A stretch of DNA of 64,000 nucleotides from Acrocarpospora pleiomorpha (GCF_009687885.1 NZ_BLAF01000035.1:1850-65849), one strand, 5' to 3'; shown: positions 50,020 through 60,232, counted from the stretch's first letter. Notes: a model not told the origin generated them from the letters alone. Made by a program: numbers and translations.

Positions 50020-52419
50020 TCACTCCGCGCGCAGGACGTTCGCGACGCGGATGCGGGCGGCGGTTCTGGCGGGCCACACCGCCAGCGCCGCCGCGGCCAG
50101 CAGCGCGGCCGGAGCGATCAGCAGCAGCGTGCCCACCGGCGTCGGCGGCGCGTAGAGCATGGGGGCGCTCTCGGCGACGGTGCGCCACAGCACCCGGCCC
50201 AGCGCCAAGCCCAGCGGCACCCCGGCGATCAGGCCGACCAGGGCCAGCACCGTCGCCTGGGTCAGCACGATCCACCGGGACTGGGCGGGGGTCATCCCCA
50301 GCGCTCGGAGCACGGCCACCTCCTGCCGTCGCCGCCGGACGGCCGCCCGCAGCGTGTGGCCGGTCGCGGCCAGCGCCAGCAGCGCCAGCAAGCCGCCCAG
50401 CACGGCGGGCAGCGCGGGGATGCCTTTGATCTCGATGAGCTGGCGGGGTTCGAAGAAGGGCACGACACCGAGCCTGGCGCCGCCGGTGGCCGCGCTCGCC
50501 GCACGGGCGAGCCTGGTCGTGGCCGCCGCCGCGTCGGATCCGGCGCGGAGAGTGACGTCGAGCGTGTCGATCTCGTAGGAGGCGAACAGGGCACGGAAGC
50601 CGTCGCCGGTGGTGAGCGCGCCCTCCGCGTAGTTGTTGGCCGGACCTTCAGGGACGAAGCCGACGCCGGTGACGGTGAAGTCCCGGGTCCCCAGCGATCC
50701 CGTGAGCGGGACGCGGTCGCCGACGCCCACGCCGAGGGCGTCCGCTGTGCGCGCCGCGAGCACGACCTCGCGGTCGGTGGTGGGCAGCCGTCCGGCCCTG
50801 AGCTCCCCGGCCGGGATGGGATGGTCGCCGGGTATGTAGCCGTACACGGCGAAGGTGAGCGGGCCGGAGACGGCCGGGGACATGGGGCGGTCCTCGACGC
50901 CCGCCACGTCCGGGTCGCGGGCCAGCGCCGGGATCACCCGGTCGGCCGGCGCGCCCTGGCCGTTGAAGCCGAGAAAGACGATGAGCTGGTGGGTCTGGCC
51001 GTACCTGGCCGGGTTGGTGGCCGCGTCGTGCACTCCGGCGGCGAAGGTGAAGGCGGCCAGCACGCCCAGCACGCCCGCCACGGTCCCGGTCAACGCGGAG
51101 CCGATCGGAAGGGTGCCGAGACCCTTTCCGCGTTCCAGGGCGAAGCGAAGGCCCGTCTGGATCGGCACCGGCCAGCCCTGGCGACCGGCGAGCGTGGCGA
51201 TCACGGAAGGGGTGCCGCGGCGGGGTGAGCGCGCCGCGCCGAGCAGGATCCAGCCGTACCCGGTCGCGCCCAGCGTGATCACGACCGGCACGCCGAGCAG
51301 GCCGGGCAGCAGGACGGCCCAGTCCAGGTCGAATCCGGGGCGCGGCTCGTACGCGGCGGCGGAGCCGATCGGCATCCACGGGGACGCGGCGGCGGCCCCC
51401 GCCACGCCGAGCGCCGCGCCGAGCACCCCGGCCAGCGCGGGGCCGAGAGCGGCGGCGATCACCGCCTGGCCGGGGGTGAGACCGGAGGCGCGCAGGCGCT
51501 GCAGCTCGGGTATCGCGGCGCCGGTCAGCCGGGCCGTGAACTGGGCGACGATGAGCGCCGCGGCGGCCAGCGCGGCCAGGCCGAGGGCGATCAGCACGGT
51601 GGCCTCGTAGCCGAGCAGCCGGTTGGCGTCGCGGCGGATTTCCGCGAGGCTATCGATCTTGACGACCGGGCGGTCCGTCAGCGCCGCGAAGGCCTCACGA
51701 AAGGCCGGCAGCCCCGCCTCGCCGTCGGTCAGCCGGACGAGCGCGATGGTGAAGCCGCCACGCCGATCCACGCCCATGAAATTTTCTTCGTACGTCAGGA
51801 ACAGCCCAGGCGACGGAAGGAGCGTTCCCCTGCCCCCGCTGGGGTCGACGAAGTAGGGCGATCGGATCACGCCCACGATCCGTGCCACGATCTTCGGCCC
51901 ATGCCCGCCGGGGGACCCGGCCGAATCCCCGACCAGGTCGACTTCCTCCGGGGTGCTCAGCTGGATCACCACCGTGTCGCCGACGCCCTTGCCGTATATC
52001 TCCACGAAACGGGGAAGTACCACCACCTCGTCGGCTCGGGCCGGGTCGGGAAGCCGCCCGGCCAGCACCACCGGGCGTTCGATGGACCGCCAGATCTCGG
52101 CGCCGGCCGGCGGTGCCGAGTCCCACCACAGCTGGACGCCCTGGACGGTCAGCGCGGACACCGCCAGCGGTGCGACCGCGGCCACCCCTGGCATGGCCCG
52201 GACCCGGTCCCAGTCGAAATCCGGTATCTGACTCTGCACCAGGATGTCGGCGGGCAGGGCGTCGATCCGCAGCCGTTCCTGCGCGGACGCGCCGCGCCGC
52301 GCGCCCGCCGCCGCGGCCAGAACCGTGGCCAGCGCGCACGCGATGAGCACGATCAGGGCGACATGCGCCCGCCACGTCGGGGCGACGACGATCGCCAACC
52401 AGGCACGGGAGAACCTCAT
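50020..52419 (-). CDS. FtsX/MacB-type ABC transporter permease
   Basis: 799 residues from ATG 52419 (GAGAGGT upstream). N-terminal helix, large extracytoplasmic domain, and two blocks of three to four helices in the duplicated FtsX arrangement; RRRRQEVAVLRALGMT is the conserved coupling region. No ATP-binding partner gene is adjacent. Convergent with the gene at 47964, 1 bp apart, and next to the condensation-domain gene. Confidence 0.88.
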   Translation of the reverse strand: MRFSRAWLAIVVAPTWRAHVALIVLIACALATVLAAAAGARRGASAQERLRIDALPADILVQSQIPDFDWDRVRAMPGVAAVAPLAVSALTVQGVQLWWDSAPPAGAEIWRSIERPVVLAGRLPDPARADEVVVLPRFVEIYGKGVGDTVVIQLSTPEEVDLVGDSAGSPGGHGPKIVARIVGVIRSPYFVDPSGGRGTLLPSPGLFLTYEENFMGVDRRGGFTIALVRLTDGEAGLPAFREAFAALTDRPVVKIDSLAEIRRDANRLLGYEATVLIALGLAALAAAALIVAQFTARLTGAAIPELQRLRASGLTPGQAVIAAALGPALAGVLGAALGVAGAAAASPWMPIGSAAAYEPRPGFDLDWAVLLPGLLGVPVVITLGATGYGWILLGAARSPRRGTPSVIATLAGRQGWPVPIQTGLRFALERGKGLGTLPIGSALTGTVAGVLGVLAAFTFAAGVHDAATNPARYGQTHQLIVFLGFNGQGAPADRVIPALARDPDVAGVEDRPMSPAVSGPLTFAVYGYIPGDHPIPAGELRAGRLPTTDREVVLAARTADALGVGVGDRVPLTGSLGTRDFTVTGVGFVPEGPANNYAEGALTTGDGFRALFASYEIDTLDVTLRAGSDAAAATTRLARAASAATGGARLGVVPFFEPRQLIEIKGIPALPAVLGGLLALLALAATGHTLRAAVRRRRQEVAVLRALGMTPAQSRWIVLTQATVLALVGLIAGVPLGLALGRVLWRTVAESAPMLYAPPTPVGTLLLIAPAALLAAAALAVWPARTAARIRVANVLRAE

Positions 52420-52604
52420 CGCGACCTCTCCACCGACGACATGCTGACAGTGCCGAATATCCGCCGCGGCGGGGTGAGCCGCCAGCGGGCTAGCCCTCGT
52501 GTTGACCGTCCGAGCGGCCGTGGTTAGCATCCGGATGCGCTCCCTCGAAATTTTCGTACGGCAATGAAAACTTTCGGTCCCGAGAAGCGAGGAGGGGGCG
52601 ACGG

Positions 52605-53879
52605 GTGTACGCCGACTTCGGTGGCGGCCGGTCCGGGCAGGCTCCGCTGACCTGGGGGCAGCGGGGGATCTGGGACGCGATGGCGCGCAATCCGCCGGGT
52701 CATTTCAACATCGGGCGGGTGCTGATGGTGCCCAGGCGCGGTGGCGCGGCGGCCGCGGAGGTGGCCAGGGCGGTCGGCTCGCTGGCCGAGCGGCACGAGG
52801 CGCTGCGCACCCAGGTGATCGTCAGCGCGGGTGAGCCGCGGCAGGTGGTCCACGCGTCGGGACGCATCCCGCTGACGGTCGTGGAGGCCGAGCCGGGCGC
52901 CGCCGTGGGCATCGCCGCCTCGCTCATGGCGGAGTTCTCGGCGGCGGACTTCGATCACGCCAGGGACTGGCCGTTGCGGGTGGGCCTGGTCGCCTCGGGC
53001 GGCCTGGTGCGCTGGGTGGTGCTCGTGCTGTCCCATCTGGCGGCCGACGGGCACGCCGTCGAGATCGTGCTCAGGGATCTGCGCGTGCTGCTGCGCCAGG
53101 GCTCGATCGGCGGGCCGCCGCCCGCGCAGCCCCTGGACCTGGCCCGCGACCAGCGGGACGGGGGTGAGCGCCGCACCCGCGCCGCCATCGCGTTCTGGAC
53201 CGGACAGTACGAGCGCGTCCCCCCGGTCATGTTCACCCCCGGACACCCCGGCTCACGGCCCCGGCACCGCCGGGTCAGGCTGACCTCCGAGGCGCTCGCG
53301 GCGGCCGCCAGGAAGGTCGCGGACCGGCACGAGGTGAGCTCCTCCACCGTGCTGCTGGCCGCCACCGCCGTGCTCGTCGGCGCGCGCACGGGGCACGAGT
53401 CGGTGGCGCTGTCCACGATCGTGGGCAACCGTTTCTCCGGCGACCTGCGCGGCATGGTCACCACGCTCGACCAGCTCGGCCTGTTCACACTCGACGTCGG
53501 CGCGGACTTCGACGAGCTGGTGCCCCGGGCGTGGCGGGCCGCGCTGGCCGCCTACCGGCACGCTTACTACGACCAGCCCGCCCTGGACGCGGCGCTGGCC
53601 CGGCTGGGGGAGGAGCGCGGGGCCGAGCTGAATCCGTACTGCTGCTTCAACGACGTGCGGCAGGCCGCCGGCCGGGCCCCGGCCGGTCCGGACGCCAAGT
53701 CTCGGCTGGACTGGCTGCCCGACCCGGACGGCATCCGCTGCCGGTTCTGCCTGCTGGTCCTGGACGCGCGGGACGGCGGCCTGGTTCTCCAGCTGACGGC
53801 GGACACGCGCTGCCTGACGAACGAGCAGATCGCGCGTTTCCTGCCGGAACTGGAGAACCTCGTCCTGGACGCCGCCTGA
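52605..53879 (+). CDS. free-standing NRPS condensation-domain protein
   Basis: 424 residues from GTG 52605 (GGAGGGGG upstream). A complete condensation/acyltransferase fold: start LTWGQRGIWDAM, and the HHxxxDG motif as SHLAADG, keeping the second (catalytic) His and DG but with Ser for the first His. The C-terminal NPYCCFNDVR replaces the usual bridge. Convergent with the NRPS gene, no gap. May condense, epimerise or release the NRPS product. Confidence 0.85.
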   Translation: MYADFGGGRSGQAPLTWGQRGIWDAMARNPPGHFNIGRVLMVPRRGGAAAAEVARAVGSLAERHEALRTQVIVSAGEPRQVVHASGRIPLTVVEAEPGAAVGIAASLMAEFSAADFDHARDWPLRVGLVASGGLVRWVVLVLSHLAADGHAVEIVLRDLRVLLRQGSIGGPPPAQPLDLARDQRDGGERRTRAAIAFWTGQYERVPPVMFTPGHPGSRPRHRRVRLTSEALAAAARKVADRHEVSSSTVLLAATAVLVGARTGHESVALSTIVGNRFSGDLRGMVTTLDQLGLFTLDVGADFDELVPRAWRAALAAYRHAYYDQPALDAALARLGEERGAELNPYCCFNDVRQAAGRAPAGPDAKSRLDWLPDPDGIRCRFCLLVLDARDGGLVLQLTADTRCLTNEQIARFLPELENLVLDAA

Positions 53880-56800
53880 TCAGGCCTCGCCGGCGAGCAG
53901 GCGTTCGGCCTCCTCTTCCGACATGTCCGACAATTCGGCGGTCAGCCTCTCCTCCAGCGCGATGGCCAGGTCGGCCACCGTCCGCCGGGTGAACATGGTG
54001 AGGATCGGCAGCTCCACGCCGGTGATGGCGAGGATGCGCGCGGCCACCCGGACCGCCAGCAGGGACTGGCCGCCGAGGCGGAAGAAGTCGTCGTGCGCGC
54101 CCACGCGCGGCACCCCGAGCACCTCGGTCCAGACGTCGGCGACCAGCGACTCCGCGTCGGTCCTCGGCGGGGTGAACTCGGCGCGCTGCGCCGCCGGGCT
54201 GGGCAGCGCGGCCCGGTCCACCTTGCCGTTCGGGGTCATCGGCAGGGCGGCGATCCGGATGAAACGGGCGGGCACCAGGTACGCCGGGAGGGTGGCGGCC
54301 AGCGCCCGGGAGAGCGCGCCCAGGCTGACCTCGCCGACGACGTAGGCGATCAGGCTCTCCTCGTGCACGGCGGCGACCGCCTGGAGCACGCCGGGGAACG
54401 CCTCGCAGGCCGCCTCCACCTCGCCCAGCTCGATCCGGTGGCCGCGCACCTTGACCTGGTTGTCGGTCCGGCCCAGGAACTCCAGCTCGCCCACGCGCCG
54501 CCAGCGGACCATGTCGCCGGTGCGGTAGAGGCGGGCGCCGGGCTCGCCGTACGGGTCGGGGACGAAACGTTCGGCGGTCAGGGCCGGGCGGCCGAGGTAG
54601 CCGTGGGCGACCCCCGCGCCGCCGATGAGCAGCTCGCCGGGGACGCCGGTGCGGACCGGGCCGAGGTGCTCGCCGAGCACGTAGACCTGGGTGCCGCCGA
54701 TGGGGGAGCCGATCCTGACCGCCGCGGGTTCGGCGGGGACCTCCCAGAAGGTGGACCAGATGGTCGTCTCGGTGGGGCCGTAGACGTTGACCAGCCGCCC
54801 TGCCGAGGCTCGCAGGCGGCGGGCCAGCTCCGGGCTGAGCGCCTCGCCGCCGGCCAGGGCGGTCAGCGCGGAGTCGAGGAAGCCGGAGTCCAGCAGCATG
54901 CGCCAGCCGGACGGGGTGGCCTGCACGTGGGTTACGCCCGCCTCCTTGATCAGCCGCGCCTGGGCGAAGCCGTCCGCGGCGGTGGCCGTGCCGGCGATCT
55001 CGACCCGGCCGCCGGTGATGAGCGGCAGGTAGAGCTCCAGCGCGGAGATGTCGAAGGAGAGCGAGGTGAGGCCGAGCCAGACGTGGTCAGGCGCGGCGTC
55101 CAGCAGCGCCGCCATCGAGGCCAGCAGGTTGGCGAGGGCGGCGTGCGGGACCGGCACGCCCTTGGGTTTGCCGGTCGAACCGGAGGTGTAGAGGACGTAG
55201 GCGGTGTCCACGCCCCGGGTCCCGGCGCGGGTGAAGCCGTCGCGCGCGGGCGGCGGGTTGTCGATGAGCACGGTCGGGACCGGATGTTCCGGCAGGGCTT
55301 TGACGGTTTCCTCGCTCGCCAGGACCAGGGCGGCGGCGCAGTCGTCCAGGACGAAGGCCAGGCGGGCGGGCGGGAAGGCGGGATCGATCGGCACGTACGC
55401 CGCGCCGGTCCGCTGGACGGCGAGCAGCGCCACCAGGGCTTCGGGGGTCCTGGGCAGGCAGACGGCCACCAGCTCGCCGGGGCGTACGGGAAGGCGGGCG
55501 GCCAGGTCGTCGGCGCGGCGGTCGAGGTCGGCGTAGCTCAGGCGGGTGTCGCCCGCGCTGACGGCGATCGCGTCCGGGCGGAGGCGGACCTGGCGGTCGA
55601 ACAGCTCGGGGAGCAGGTCGGCGGCGGGCGGCGCGGTCCGGTTCCATTCGCGGATGAGACGGTCGTGTTCCGCGCCGGTGGGGGCGGTCAGCTCGGACAG
55701 GCGCAGGCCGGGGTCCGCGGCGACGCGGGCCATCAGGGTTTCGAAGTCATGGGCGTACCCGAGGATGGTCTCCTCGTCGAAGAGGCCGGTGTTGTAGACG
55801 AGCAGCAGCTGCCAGACGCCGCTCAGGCCGAAGATGTCGGCCTTCAGGTCGTAGGGCATGTGGCCGAACCCGGCGTCGGCGCGCTCCGACGTCACGCCCT
55901 CCAGCTGGAGGCCGGGGCCGCCGGTCTGGTGGTGCATGCCGAACATGGTCTGGAAGAGGGGGGCGCGGCTCAGGTCGCGTTCGATGTCCAGCGCGGGCAG
56001 CAGCCGCTCGAACGGCACCTTCTGGTGGCGGTACCCGGCCAGCAGGCGGGTACGGGTGCGCCGCAGCACCTCACGGAACGCCGGATCGCCGGATAAGTCG
56101 GCACGCGCGACGACGGTGTTGGAGAAGTATCCGACCAGGCCTTCCAGCTCCTCCCGGTCCCGGCCCGCCGTCGGGAAGCCCACGCAGAAGTCGCTCTGGC
56201 CGCTGCGCCCCGACAGCAGCACCTGGTACACCGCCATCAGCGCCATGAAAAGTGTGCACCGTTCCCGGTTCGCGAGCGCCGCGAATGGGCCGGTCACCTC
56301 CGGCGGCAGCGGGTGCAGCAGGTGCGCGCTCGCCGTCTCCGCCACCGCCGGTCGCGGCCGGTCGGTGACCGGCTCCAGCGCCGCCGCCCCCGCCAGCGCC
56401 TCGGTCCAGTACGCCAGCGACTCCGCGCTCTCCTCCGCCACCTCCACGACCTCGGAATACCGTACGGGGAGGGGCTCGAGCGGCGCCCCGGCGTAGCGCG
56501 CGGTCAGCTCGTCGGCGATGATGCCGATCGACCGGCCGTCGCAGACGATGTGGTGCGCCACCACGCACAGGATGTGCTCGTCCGGCCCGCACTCGATCAA
56601 CCAGGCCCGCAGCAGCCGCCCGGCGGCCAGGTCGAACGGCCGCTCGATCAGCGCGTTGACCATGGCTTCGGCCGGGCCCGCCAGCGGCAACCGCGTCAGC
56701 TCGAACTCCCACGGCGGGTCGATGACCTGCACCGGACCGCCGTCCCTGGCCGGGAACCTGGCCCGCAGCGCCTCGTGCCTGGCGACGATCTCCCCGAACG

Positions 56801-56936
56801 CGCGGACCAGCCGCGCCGGGTCGACCGGGCCGGTCAGCCGGGTGGTCTGGGAGAGATGGTAGGAGGCGTCCTGCGGATCCACCTGCTGGAGGAACCAGAC
56901 ACGTTCCTGGGCGGCCGTGAGCGGCAGCTCGATCAT
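53880..56936 (-). CDS. single-module NRPS (C-A-T), predicted to load glycine
   Basis: 1018 residues: condensation domain 1-430 (HHIVCDG, H128/H129), adenylation domain about 445-860 (LYTSGSTGKPKG, NVYGPTETTIW, YRTGDMVRW, NGKVDR), and carrier domain about 925-1000 with Ser958 in LGGQSL. The ten specificity residues read by hand are D-I-L-Q-L-G-V-I-W-K, one change from a published glycine code (DILQLGLIWK). No thioesterase, epimerase or communication domain. ATG 56936. Confidence 0.92.
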   Translation of the reverse strand: MIELPLTAAQERVWFLQQVDPQDASYHLSQTTRLTGPVDPARLVRAFGEIVARHEALRARFPARDGGPVQVIDPPWEFELTRLPLAGPAEAMVNALIERPFDLAAGRLLRAWLIECGPDEHILCVVAHHIVCDGRSIGIIADELTARYAGAPLEPLPVRYSEVVEVAEESAESLAYWTEALAGAAALEPVTDRPRPAVAETASAHLLHPLPPEVTGPFAALANRERCTLFMALMAVYQVLLSGRSGQSDFCVGFPTAGRDREELEGLVGYFSNTVVARADLSGDPAFREVLRRTRTRLLAGYRHQKVPFERLLPALDIERDLSRAPLFQTMFGMHHQTGGPGLQLEGVTSERADAGFGHMPYDLKADIFGLSGVWQLLLVYNTGLFDEETILGYAHDFETLMARVAADPGLRLSELTAPTGAEHDRLIREWNRTAPPAADLLPELFDRQVRLRPDAIAVSAGDTRLSYADLDRRADDLAARLPVRPGELVAVCLPRTPEALVALLAVQRTGAAYVPIDPAFPPARLAFVLDDCAAALVLASEETVKALPEHPVPTVLIDNPPPARDGFTRAGTRGVDTAYVLYTSGSTGKPKGVPVPHAALANLLASMAALLDAAPDHVWLGLTSLSFDISALELYLPLITGGRVEIAGTATAADGFAQARLIKEAGVTHVQATPSGWRMLLDSGFLDSALTALAGGEALSPELARRLRASAGRLVNVYGPTETTIWSTFWEVPAEPAAVRIGSPIGGTQVYVLGEHLGPVRTGVPGELLIGGAGVAHGYLGRPALTAERFVPDPYGEPGARLYRTGDMVRWRRVGELEFLGRTDNQVKVRGHRIELGEVEAACEAFPGVLQAVAAVHEESLIAYVVGEVSLGALSRALAATLPAYLVPARFIRIAALPMTPNGKVDRAALPSPAAQRAEFTPPRTDAESLVADVWTEVLGVPRVGAHDDFFRLGGQSLLAVRVAARILAITGVELPILTMFTRRTVADLAIALEERLTAELSDMSEEEAERLLAGEA

Positions 56937-57114
56937 GGGGGGTGCTCCCTGGGAGTACGGCGAACTACGGTCGTACGGTACTCAGTGGGAGCGTTCCCGC
57001 CGACACTATGATCACTCAGATCCATCGTCAATTGGGTAGTAGGCTACTCACGCGCCGCGACCTCCCTATGACCGACCGTGAGAAGACAGGACACTCTCAC
57101 GGAGGGGAAGGCAC

Positions 57115-60100
57115 ATGGCCTTACGAAGGTGGTGGATCGCGGCATCCGCGGCGATCCTGCTCGTGGCGGCGCTGCTGCCGCCGATGGCGGCGCGGGCCGT
57201 CGCCACCAAGCCGCTCACCATCACGATCACCAAGGTGCGCTGCGTCGACGACTGCCGCAACGAGGGCCTGGAAGCCGCGGGCGAGTCAGCCGCCGACTTC
57301 TACGCCAAGGTCTTCATCAACGGCGTCGAACACCGCACCCCGCGCGGCGCGGAGGACCAGGAGCTGATCGAGCCGTACTGGGCGGTGACCCAGCAGGTCG
57401 ACGAGAACGCCCAGAGCGTGCCCGTGGCCATCCAGCTGTGGGACCACGACAGCACGAGCGGCGACGACCTCGGCGACACCAGCCCCCGCAACGACGACAA
57501 CAACCTCGACTTCACCGTCAACTACGCCGACGGCCGCTGGTCCGGTGACGTGAACTGGCCGCAGTCGTGCGCGACCGGCGACGGCGACGATGACGACGAG
57601 CCGCGCGTCGAGGTCTGCTTCGACGTCAGCCCCACGCCCGGCTCCGACGCCGACGGGGACGGCCTGCTGGACGGCTGGGAGCGCAACGGCTACAACGACA
57701 ACGGCGACGGGACCATCGACGTCGACCTGCCCGCGATGGGGGCCGACCCGAACCACAAGGACCTGTTCCTAGAACTCGACTACGAGCAGGGCCGCAACCT
57801 CAGCAAGTCCGACGTGACCGCGATGAAAGCCGCGTTCGCGGCCGCCCCCAAGAACGCGGGCACCCTGGCGGGCACCCGGGGAGGGGTGAGCGCGCAGCCC
57901 AATCCGGACGGCGCGCGCGGCATCAACCTGCACGTCGACATGGGCAACCTGGCCGACGCCAACCTGCGCGAGGGTACGGCGGCCGGAACCTGCCACGACG
58001 GCCTGGACAACAACGGGGACGGCCTGACCGACGGCAGGGACACCGGCGACTGCCTGAACCTGGACGGCGACGTCGAGGATCCGCTCCCCGGCAACTGCGG
58101 GAACAACGCCGACGACGACGGCGACGGCCGGGCCGACGCCGACGACCCCGACTGCCTGATCGGCGACGACCTGGGCGCCAACGGCCGCGGCAACATGATC
58201 TCCGGGCTGACCGCCTGCGACCTGGACGACGCGTTCTACGCCGCGAAGAACCTGATGTTCGACAAGCCCCGCCGCCTGATCTTCCGCTACGGGATCAGCG
58301 CCAACCCCGACGGCTGCACCGATCCCCCAGGCGGCAGCGGCGAGTACGGCGGCAACGACTTCATCGACTTCAACAACGACGGCGTCAGCGTCATGCACGA
58401 GCTGGGCCACACGCTCCTGCTCGACCACGGCGGTTTCGAGGACGACAACTGCAAGCCCAACTACGTCAGCATCATGAACTACTTCCTCAGCGGCGCCGGG
58501 ATCGCCCGTCAGGGCGGCGGGCGCATCCTCGACTACTCCCCGCCGAGGGTCGCCTTCGACGGCGAATCCCGGGGGAACGCGCCCCTCGCCAACCTGATCG
58601 AGAACCAGCTCAACGAGAACGTGATCGTGGACGACGCCGACCCGGCCAACCGGTTCGTCTTCGTCAACGGCGCGGGCCGCCGCGCCCCGCGCGACCTGGA
58701 CGTCCGGCCGGACTGGAACGGCGACCGCGCCGACCCGCCGTACGAGAACCCGGTGATCGCCAACATCGACACGGTGGGTCTCAACGGCGAGCCGGTGGAG
58801 TGCATGAACGCCAGCACCGACAGCACGCTGCGCGGATCCGACGACTGGACCTTCATCTCGCTGCCGTTCCGCCAGTTCGGCGACTCCGCCAACGCCCCGG
58901 TGCACCGGGCCGACCACCACGAGCCCACCGCCGCCCGGCTGGAGGCCATCTGGCGGGACCTGAACACCACCGACCTGGCCGTGACCGTGGCCGACGCCCC
59001 CGACCCGGTGGCGGCGGGCACCGAGCTCACCTACACGGTCACCGTCACGAACGAGGGCGACGCCCCCGCCACCTCGGTCCGCGTCGTCGACACCCTCCCC
59101 GCCGTCGTCACTTACACCGGCGCTTCCACCCCCTGTACGGCCTCCGGCGCGACCGTCACCTGCAACCTGGGCGAGCTGGGCGCGGGCGGCACCAGGCAGT
59201 TCACCCTCCGGGCGAGCGTGCCCGCCGGTCTGGTCCACGCCAACGGCGGCCCCAAGACGCTCACCAACCGGGCGGTCGTCAGCAACCTGGCCGGCCCCGA
59301 CTCCGAATCGGCCGACAACGAGGCGAGCACCGCCACCCGGGTGGTCGCCGTCGCCGACCTGTCGGTCACCGCGCTCCAGGCCACGGCCCCCAGCCAGATC
59401 CTGATCGGGCAGACCCTGCCCGTGACGGTCACCGGCACGGTCGCCAACAGCGGCCCGTCCACCCCGATGAACGCCACCCTGACCACGGCCGCGACGGCCG
59501 CGTCGGGCGCGTCCATCACCCCGGCCTCAACCACCACCCCGGTGGCCGCGCTCGCCGCCGGAACCCCGCAAACCGTCCAGAAGACGCTCACCATCGGCTG
59601 CGCCCAGCCGGGACCGCACACCTACACGGTGACCGGCACGGTCACCCCCGCCAGTACGGACGACTCCGACCCCACTCCCGCCAACAACCAGCGCCAGGCC
59701 ACCTTCACGGTCGACTGCATCGTCCCGGTCGCCATCAACATCGTGCCCGGCCTCAACCCCAACCTGGTCAACCTCGCCCACGGCGTCGTCCCGGTCGCGG
59801 CCCTGACCACCCGGGCGGGCGAATACAACCTCCCCCTCGCCTTCGACGCCACCAAGATCAAGCCGGAGACCGTGCGCTTCGGCACCAGAAACGGCGCCGC
59901 CGCCCACGGCGCGCCCCCCATCCACAACATCGGCATCAAGACCCTCAGCATCGAACGCGGCCCCCTCGAGATCGTCATCGACCTCGACCTAGACATGCTG
60001 ATGACCTTCACCGCCCACGACACCGACCTACCCGCCAACGCCACCGAAGCCTGCCTCGCGGGCTCCTACTCACCCCGCCAGGGAGAGACCTACCGTTTCT

Positions 60101-60132
60101 TCGGCTGCGACGCCGTCCGCATGTTCCCCTGA
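57115..60132 (+). CDS. large secreted metzincin-like metalloprotease with DUF11 repeats
   Basis: 1005 residues. Signal peptide 1-28 (MAARA). N-terminal C2-like or beta-sandwich region (35-150). Asp-rich calcium-type motifs follow (DADGDGLLDGWE, CHDGLDNNGDGLTDG, CGNNADDDGDGRADADD). The zinc site is H428ELGH432TLLLDH438 with a Met-turn SIMNY (M454), i.e. HExxHxxxxxH of metzincins. Two DUF11-like domains (about 620-740 and 745-870) and a final beta domain follow. GGAGGGG precedes ATG 57115. Extracellular protease of unknown target. Confidence 0.85.
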   Translation: MALRRWWIAASAAILLVAALLPPMAARAVATKPLTITITKVRCVDDCRNEGLEAAGESAADFYAKVFINGVEHRTPRGAEDQELIEPYWAVTQQVDENAQSVPVAIQLWDHDSTSGDDLGDTSPRNDDNNLDFTVNYADGRWSGDVNWPQSCATGDGDDDDEPRVEVCFDVSPTPGSDADGDGLLDGWERNGYNDNGDGTIDVDLPAMGADPNHKDLFLELDYEQGRNLSKSDVTAMKAAFAAAPKNAGTLAGTRGGVSAQPNPDGARGINLHVDMGNLADANLREGTAAGTCHDGLDNNGDGLTDGRDTGDCLNLDGDVEDPLPGNCGNNADDDGDGRADADDPDCLIGDDLGANGRGNMISGLTACDLDDAFYAAKNLMFDKPRRLIFRYGISANPDGCTDPPGGSGEYGGNDFIDFNNDGVSVMHELGHTLLLDHGGFEDDNCKPNYVSIMNYFLSGAGIARQGGGRILDYSPPRVAFDGESRGNAPLANLIENQLNENVIVDDADPANRFVFVNGAGRRAPRDLDVRPDWNGDRADPPYENPVIANIDTVGLNGEPVECMNASTDSTLRGSDDWTFISLPFRQFGDSANAPVHRADHHEPTAARLEAIWRDLNTTDLAVTVADAPDPVAAGTELTYTVTVTNEGDAPATSVRVVDTLPAVVTYTGASTPCTASGATVTCNLGELGAGGTRQFTLRASVPAGLVHANGGPKTLTNRAVVSNLAGPDSESADNEASTATRVVAVADLSVTALQATAPSQILIGQTLPVTVTGTVANSGPSTPMNATLTTAATAASGASITPASTTTPVAALAAGTPQTVQKTLTIGCAQPGPHTYTVTGTVTPASTDDSDPTPANNQRQATFTVDCIVPVAINIVPGLNPNLVNLAHGVVPVAALTTRAGEYNLPLAFDATKIKPETVRFGTRNGAAAHGAPPIHNIGIKTLSIERGPLEIVIDLDLDMLMTFTAHDTDLPANATEACLAGSYSPRQGETYRFFGCDAVRMFP

Positions 60133-60144
60133 CCCCACAACCCA

Positions 60145-60174
60145 ACGCGCGGCCCGCTCCGGCGGGCCGCGCGT
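60145..60174. terminator. 13-bp perfect hairpin followed by TCTTT
   Basis: Arms 60145-60157 (ACGCGCGGCCCGC) and 60162-60174 pair perfectly around TCCG, 12 bp past the protease stop, with a short T-rich tail. The strongest terminator in the window. Confidence 0.9.
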
Positions 60175-60183
60175 CTTTCGGCG

Positions 60184-60226
60184 GCCAATGATAAGCGCAC
60201 TTATAATAGGCAGACTTATTATTGGC
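60184..60226. repeat. AT-rich inverted repeat in GC-rich surroundings
   Basis: GCCAATGATAAG (60184-60195) and CTTATTATTGGC (60215-60226) pair over 12 bp with one mismatch. The spacer adds ATAATA/TATTAT pairing. It sits between convergent genes and could terminate the gene at 60233. Confidence 0.65.
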
Positions 60227-60232
60227 TTCCGG

